The position numbers were made by a program, and so were the translations under genes. A stretch of 16,674 nucleotides of DNA, taken from NCBI GenBank assembly GCA_034437455.1, contig DAOTUB010000341.1, forward strand, positions 1-16,674, in the 5' to 3' direction. How positions within the stretch are numbered: the first letter of the stretch is position 1; every line of letters starts with the position of its first letter. The DNA comes from DAOTUB01 sp034437455 (GTDB taxonomy: Bacteria > Chloroflexota > Anaerolineae > B4-G1). The notes below the pieces were generated by a model that made no database searches, was not told where the DNA came from, and was given only the letters and a program-made list of their open reading frames with translations. Shown one piece after another: positions 13,773-16,674 of the stretch.

Positions 13773-14841
13773 GGTAGCGGTCTCCTTGGATAGATTGCGT
13801 GTGCCGATATAGTATAGCACAACTGAGGGCAGCGTCAACGTCGCGACTGCGCGCTGACGGGGTCGTAGTAGGATAGGGTGTGATGGTGGGAGTAGGAGTC
13901 TGACAGATACGCGCTTCCTCCAATGCGGCGGTGTGCTCTGAGGCCAAAGCACCGATGGAAATCGCGTACTCCAACGCCGTCTCGGCGTCCGCGCAACGCC
14001 CGACCCCCAGGTAGGCCCGCCCCAGCGCGCTGAAGAGATCGGCAATGGGCTGGTCCGAATGGAGGGCCAAGCTACCGTCGCCCGCCTGTACCAACTCGCG
14101 AGTGGCCTCAAAAGCAACGACTGCCTCTGGCCAATGGCGATTCGCGGCGTAAGCCTGACCCAGCGCGAACCAGAGCAAGGCGGGCGGATCGGGGGTGCTT
14201 TCGATGCCCTTAACCAACGTGCTGATGGCGACGCCGGGCGTGCCCAATTCGATGAACGCCCAACCCTGGTAGTAGTGACGCGCGGGATCGTTGGGGCGCC
14301 TATTGGCGTGCTCCATACCCAACGCCAGCATGCGCGAGGTGTCGTGGAGTGCGCGAGCCGCCAGCCAGCGGGAATAGAACGTCCCTTCCCTCAGCCCGGG
14401 TTCCAGATCCAATACCTGGTCGAGAGCTTTCAGCGCCGCTTGATTACGGCCCAACAGGCGCAACGTCTCGCCGCGCAGCGCGTGAGCGGCGCCGGATGGC
14501 TCGAGCTCCAACGCGGCGTCGGCCTCGGCCAGCGCCAGGTCGAATTCCCCCTGCGCCAGATAGACGGAACCCCGCGCGACGTAGGCCGGCGCAAAGTCGG
14601 GCGCTCGTTGGATGGCCCAGGTGAATGATTGCAGCGCGCCCTCGGCGTCGCCTTCCTGCTGGCGCGCCAAGCCCTCCTCGTAGTACGCCCGGCCGGAGAT
14701 GGCGAAGGGAGTCACGGTGGGGGTGGGAGTAGGAGCGCGGGTGGGAAGCCGCTGCGATGTGGTGGAGGTTGCGGGTGGAGAGGCGCAACCGCTCAACAGC
14801 AAGAGACAACAGAGGAACAGGCGATCAGGAGTCAGATGCAT
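13750..14841 (-). CDS. TPR-repeat lipoprotein
   Basis: 363 aa. A short hydrophobic signal ends in the lipobox LSGC (16-19), so Cys19 should be lipidated and the protein held on the outer face of the membrane. A Thr-Pro linker (APTPTPTVTPF) leads to a set of tetratricopeptide-like repeats (about residues 50-315), for example YYEEGLARQQEGDAEGALQS, YVARGSVYLAQGEFDLALAE and LGRAYLGVGRCADAETALEY. A second Thr-Pro stretch (TPTPTITPYPTTTP) precedes a tail without repeats. This is probably a scaffold for protein contacts. The start shares one base with the stop of the peptidase gene. The 3' end overlaps the Trm112 start by 23 nt and contains the promoter of that gene, which explains the unusual tail. 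Confidence 0.85.
   Translation of the reverse strand: MHLTPDRLFLCCLLLLSGCASPPATSTTSQRLPTRAPTPTPTVTPFAISGRAYYEEGLARQQEGDAEGALQSFTWAIQRAPDFAPAYVARGSVYLAQGEFDLALAEADAALELEPSGAAHALRGETLRLLGRNQAALKALDQVLDLEPGLREGTFYSRWLAARALHDTSRMLALGMEHANRRPNDPARHYYQGWAFIELGTPGVAISTLVKGIESTPDPPALLWFALGQAYAANRHWPEAVVAFEATRELVQAGDGSLALHSDQPIADLFSALGRAYLGVGRCADAETALEYAISIGALASEHTAALEEARICQTPTPTITPYPTTTPSARSRDVDAALSCAILYRHTQSIQGDRYHGKQRST
13811..13838 (-). promoter_or_regulatory. Internal promoter for the Trm112-like gene
   Basis: On the minus strand: TTGACG (13838-13833), 16-bp spacer, TATACT (13816-13811). It lies within the last codons of the TPR gene, about 40 bp before the ATG at 13772. It should let the downstream four genes be transcribed apart from the peptidase and TPR genes. 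Confidence 0.6.
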
Positions 14842-15827
14842 CAGGCTTCGGTTTCGGGCCGCAGATCGCGATAGGCCGGCAGCCCTCCGGCGCTCTCGGC
14901 GGCCCGCACGCCGCGCACGATCGCCTCGGCAACGACCTCGGCGGCGTAAGCGCCGATCAGGTTGACATCGGCGCGCTTTTTGCCCGTGGAGAGCGCAAAG
15001 AGTGTGTCTCCGTCGAACATCGTGTGGGCCGGGCGCACCGCTCGCGCGATGCCGTCCTGGGCCATCTGTGCCACCTTGTTCGCTTCCTCCTTGGTCAAGC
15101 GGGCGTTGGTCGCCACCACGCCGATGACCGTGCTGGAGGCAAAGTTCAAAACCGTCTTGCCGACAAAGCTGCGCATCACCGCCAGCGTATTGGCTGGCTC
15201 GTCAGAGCGGAGTTTCCGCGCCCCGGCCAGAATCTCGCCCGTGGTTGGGTCCACCACGTCGCCGAAGGGATTGGCCGCGACCAGCGCCCCAACCACCAGC
15301 CCGCCGCCTAGAGAGACGGAGGCGGTTCCCAGGCCAGATTTCATCGCCCGTTTCAGTCCCATGATCTTGCCTGCCGAGGCCCCGGTGCCAGCTCCCACGT
15401 TCCCTTCGGCCATGGGGCCGTCGTCGGCGGACTGGCAGGCAGCGTAGCCCATCTTCGCGTTGGGGCGCGTCGTGGCGTCGCCCAGTTCCAGGTCGAAGAG
15501 GATGGCGGCGGGGACGATGGGCACCTTGGCCACGCGGGCGTCAAAACCCACGCCCTGTTCCTCCAGGTAATGCATCACGCCGTCGGCGGCGGCCAGCCCA
15601 AAAGCCGAGCCTCCCGCCAGGAGCACGGCGTGAACCTCTTGCACCAGGTGCAAGGGGCGCAGCAGGTCAGTCTCGCGGGTGCCGGGCGCGCCGCCTCGCT
15701 GAGCCACGCCGCCCACGGCTCCTTTCTCGCACAATACGACGGTGCAGCCGGTGAGCGCCTCCCAATCGATGGCATGGCCGACGCGGATGCCTGGCACGTT
15801 GTTGATGGTTCCAGCCAATGTCTTCAT
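14841..15827 (-). CDS. P1/S58-family peptidase (DmpA-like, self-processing)
   Basis: 328 aa from the ATG at 15827 (MKTLAGTINNVPG). GAGG lies 7 nt before this ATG but only 1 nt before the upstream ATG at 15833, so the shorter form is preferred. Family features run in order: NNVPGIRVGHA, LLAGGSAFGLAAADGVM, ATTRPNAKMGYAA, GNVGAGTGASAGK, and SSTVIGVVATNARL. By alignment with DmpA, the precursor should cut itself before Thr in SSTVIGVV (residue 233), exposing it as the N-terminal nucleophile. Known members release N-terminal amino acids, D-residues or beta-peptides, or act in natural-product hydrolysis. No signal peptide, so cytoplasmic. First gene of the six-gene minus-strand run. Confidence 0.9.
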   Translation of the reverse strand: MKTLAGTINNVPGIRVGHAIDWEALTGCTVVLCEKGAVGGVAQRGGAPGTRETDLLRPLHLVQEVHAVLLAGGSAFGLAAADGVMHYLEEQGVGFDARVAKVPIVPAAILFDLELGDATTRPNAKMGYAACQSADDGPMAEGNVGAGTGASAGKIMGLKRAMKSGLGTASVSLGGGLVVGALVAANPFGDVVDPTTGEILAGARKLRSDEPANTLAVMRSFVGKTVLNFASSTVIGVVATNARLTKEEANKVAQMAQDGIARAVRPAHTMFDGDTLFALSTGKKRADVNLIGAYAAEVVAEAIVRGVRAAESAGGLPAYRDLRPETEA

Positions 15828-15838
15828 TTCCATACCTC

Positions 15839-15901
15839 GCTTTAGCTCGCCGAAGGCGGAAGGGGCTTTAGCCCCAAACCCCCCAGCTTTAGATGGGGGT
15901 T
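15839..15901. other. Three-hairpin leader with repeated GCTTTAG, IS200/IS605-end-like
   Basis: Three stem-loops follow one another: CGCC-GAA-GGCG (15848-15858), GGGGCT-TT-AGCCCC (15862-15875) and AACCCCC/GGGGGTT (15877-15883 with 15895-15901). The heptamer GCTTTAG occurs three times (15839, 15865, 15886). All lie in the 5' leader of the peptidase gene when read on the minus strand. Hairpins of this look, with CTTTAG loops, resemble right ends of IS200/IS605-type elements and the RNA made from them, but no tnpA or tnpB was found. A plain leader-regulatory role is the alternative. Confidence 0.4.
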
Positions 15902-15910
15902 GTTTAGTTA

Positions 15911-15939
15911 TTCATACCACGAGCGCAGGGATTTGTCAA
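15911..15939 (-). promoter_or_regulatory. Promoter of the peptidase-TPR operon
   Basis: On the minus strand: TTGACA (15939-15934), a perfect -35, then 17 bp and TATGAA (15916-15911). The transcript would begin near 15904, giving a leader of about 77 nt made largely of the hairpins described at 15839-15901. Confidence 0.65.
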
Positions 15940-15974
15940 CCAGGGCCAGATTTTCTCGTCGCAGCCGAGCAATT

Positions 15975-16152
15975 TGGGGTTCCCCCGATTTGGTGGACAG
16001 AGAGTTAAGCAAAAAGCTGCTCTTCATAGTAGCGCTTCTCGTACTCTTCTGGGCTGAGATAGCCCAGCGACGAAGGGAGGCGACGCCGATTGTAGAATGC
16101 CTCAATGTAGTAGAAGAGGTCAGGCGTTGACTTGGCGGAGAACTTTGACATC
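15975..16152 (-). mobile_element. IS3-family remnant: right end plus 3' end of transposase
   Basis: The inverted-repeat-like end GGGGTTCCCCCGATTTGG (15976-15993, continuing TGGACA) has the look of IS3-family termini. It sits just past the stop of a transposase fragment read on the minus strand. The rest of the element is missing beyond about 16152, so this is a dead relic. Confidence 0.7.
16005..16152 (-). pseudogene. Truncated IS3-family transposase (OrfB C-terminus)
   Basis: Translating the minus strand to the TAA at 16007-16005 gives about 48 residues ending DLFYYIEAFYNRRRLPSSL then GYLSPEEYEKRYYEEQLFA. The YIEAFYNRRR...S.LGYLSPEEYE pattern is the C-terminal signature of IS3-family integrase-type (DDE) transposases. 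The catalytic core (DDE) is absent, and an in-frame stop lies a few codons upstream near 16166. The protein cannot work. Confidence 0.8.
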
Positions 16153-16317
16153 AAAACGCGCGGGCCAAATCAAGGTACCAGCGCTATACAACGGGCCAAG
16201 ATCAACTTGGAAGACTTTGGGGCGACAGATTTTTCTCCGCTGTAGGTTTACCGAAGCCACAAATATCTCCGGCCTGTATCACAAACTAGGGAACCATCCC
16301 CAAGATCGGCAGTTCGG
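16153..16317. other. Gene-free stretch, nothing recognised
   Basis: About 165 bp, with lower GC than the coding parts. It has no convincing open frame, tRNA or long repeat. Two similar short strings, GCGGGCCAAATCAAGG and ACGGGCCAAGATCAAC, lie about 30 bp apart. It may be older mobile-element debris. Confidence 0.5.
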
Positions 16318-16346
16318 TTGGCAGTATAGAGCATATGTGCTATACT
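16318..16346 (+). promoter_or_regulatory. Orphan promoter just upstream of the MITE
   Basis: TTGGCA (16318-16323), 17-bp spacer, TATACT (16341-16346). The last two bases of the -10 are the first two of the CTAG flanking the MITE. It points into the MITE and to whatever lies beyond the window. Confidence 0.5.
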
Positions 16347-16348
16347 AG

Positions 16349-16618
16349 CAGGCTGTCGGAGAGAGAAAGGCTGCCCCTAAATCTCGACGTTTTCGAGGCA
16401 AAAATGGGGCATGAAGCCTCAATGTAGGCCAAAAAACCAGCAATTCCAATTTTGTAGCCGCGCTTTCCATAGCGCGTGCATTATGCTGCATAAAACATTC
16501 TGCGCGATATGGAAATCGCGGCTACAATTCTCATTTTCTTCCATAATTGGAATTGCTGCCAAAAAACTGCGCCTGAAGGGACGTTTCCTGCCAAAAACAA
16601 ACCCTCTCCGACAGCCTG
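16349..16618. mobile_element. MITE-like element, right copy, complete, with nested insertion
   Basis: Terminal inverted repeats CAGGCTGTCGGAGAG (16349-16363) and CTCTCCGACAGCCTG (16604-16618) are perfect over 15 bp and flanked by CTAG on both sides (16345-16348, 16619-16622), the likely 4-bp target duplication. The element is 270 bp, or about 140 bp without the nested element. It carries no gene. Its body matches the partial copy at the window start in the same orientation. A full-length relative supplying transposase in trans would be expected elsewhere in the genome. Confidence 0.85.
16438..16558. mobile_element. Nested 121-bp MITE with fold-back structure
   Basis: Ends CAGCAATTCCAATT (16438-16451) and AATTGGAATTGCTG (16545-16558) are perfect 14-bp inverted repeats. 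A second, inner pair (16453-16476 and 16503-16526) matches at 22 of 24 positions, and TTATGC-T-GCATAA (16481-16493) is near the centre. Flanking direct repeats CCAAAAAAC (16429-16437, 16559-16567) are a 9-bp target duplication. The left MITE copy lacks this insert at the matching place (around 64-75), which confirms the borders. No coding capacity. Confidence 0.85.
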
Positions 16619-16634
16619 CTAGGACAAAATACAA

Positions 16635-16674
16635 ATGAAAAGTATCTGGAAAGATACTTGTAAGCGTTCAGGGG
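16635..16674 (+). other. Hairpin and possible start of a gene cut by the window end
   Basis: AAGTATCT-GGAA-AGATACTT (16640-16659) is a perfect 8-bp hairpin. An ATG at 16635 opens a frame reading MKSIWKDTCKRSG to the window end, but no ribosome site precedes it and the hairpin lies within it. It may be noise or a dispersed repeat. Confidence 0.2.

Noticed and set aside
13773..14117. Long N-terminal extension of the Trm112-like ORF
   Set aside because: It overlaps the TPR gene in another frame, and the ATG at 13772 has both a good ribosome site and a promoter.
16411..16638. ORFs on both strands inside the right MITE
   Set aside because: They cross the inverted repeats of two non-coding elements; the symmetry of the DNA creates them.
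1..16674. CRISPR array, tRNA or rRNA genes
   Set aside because: No regularly spaced repeats and no cloverleaf or rRNA-like sequence were noticed by eye.
1..16674. Composite transposon made of the two MITE copies
   Set aside because: No transposase is present, the copies differ at several places, and joint movement of 16 kb by such short elements is unlikely. Direct-repeat recombination is the better idea.

Overview
The window is GC-rich bacterial DNA, probably from Chloroflexota (Anaerolineae or a relative). This is an inference from style: a membrane glycosyltransferase-like protein with the C-terminal domain common in that phylum, a Thr-Pro-rich lipoprotein, a short CCTGAGC/GTCGAAGG dispersed repeat of a kind I associate with such genomes, and a membrane-fusion protein without the hairpin needed to reach an outer-membrane channel. 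No rRNA, tRNA or CRISPR array was seen.

Layout. (1) 1-308: the 3' part of a MITE-like element, a perfect hairpin, two small palindromes and a sigma70-like promoter. (2) 309-8189, plus strand: an NHLM-type peptide export operon. It encodes a HlyD-like adaptor, a cyclic-nucleotide-binding-fold protein, a C39-peptidase ABC exporter, a second ABC exporter without peptidase, and a LivJ-like solute-binding lipoprotein. No precursor peptide or maturation enzyme was seen in the window. (3) 8168-10140, minus strand: a HAD-Nudix fusion gene followed by a TIM-barrel sugar isomerase-like gene, joined by an ATGA overlap and with their own promoter. The isomerase gene overlaps the 3' end of the export operon tail to tail. 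(4) 10347-12284, plus strand: a GT-C-like multi-pass membrane protein from a predicted leaderless promoter. (5) 12291-15827, minus strand: a tight six-gene run of P1/DmpA-type peptidase, TPR lipoprotein, Trm112-like zinc ribbon, two-helix membrane protein, DUF123 GIY-YIG protein and HEAT-repeat protein. (6) 15828-16674: a mobile-element scrapyard with no intact gene. It holds a three-hairpin leader resembling an IS200/IS605 end, an IS3-family 3' remnant, an orphan promoter, and a full second copy of the MITE carrying another MITE inside it.

How the genes may work together. In the export operon the C39 domain should cut a double-glycine-type leader while the transporter moves the peptide across the membrane. 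The second ABC protein is the usual partner of the NHLM set, and the adaptor spans the membrane. The lipoprotein may bind a ligand outside the cell. The peptide substrate must be encoded outside the window.

The same MITE, in the same orientation, lies at both ends of the window (up to 128 and from 16349), so everything described sits between two direct repeats. The left copy is the empty version of the site that the nested MITE occupies in the right copy, which fixes that element's borders and its 9-bp target duplication.
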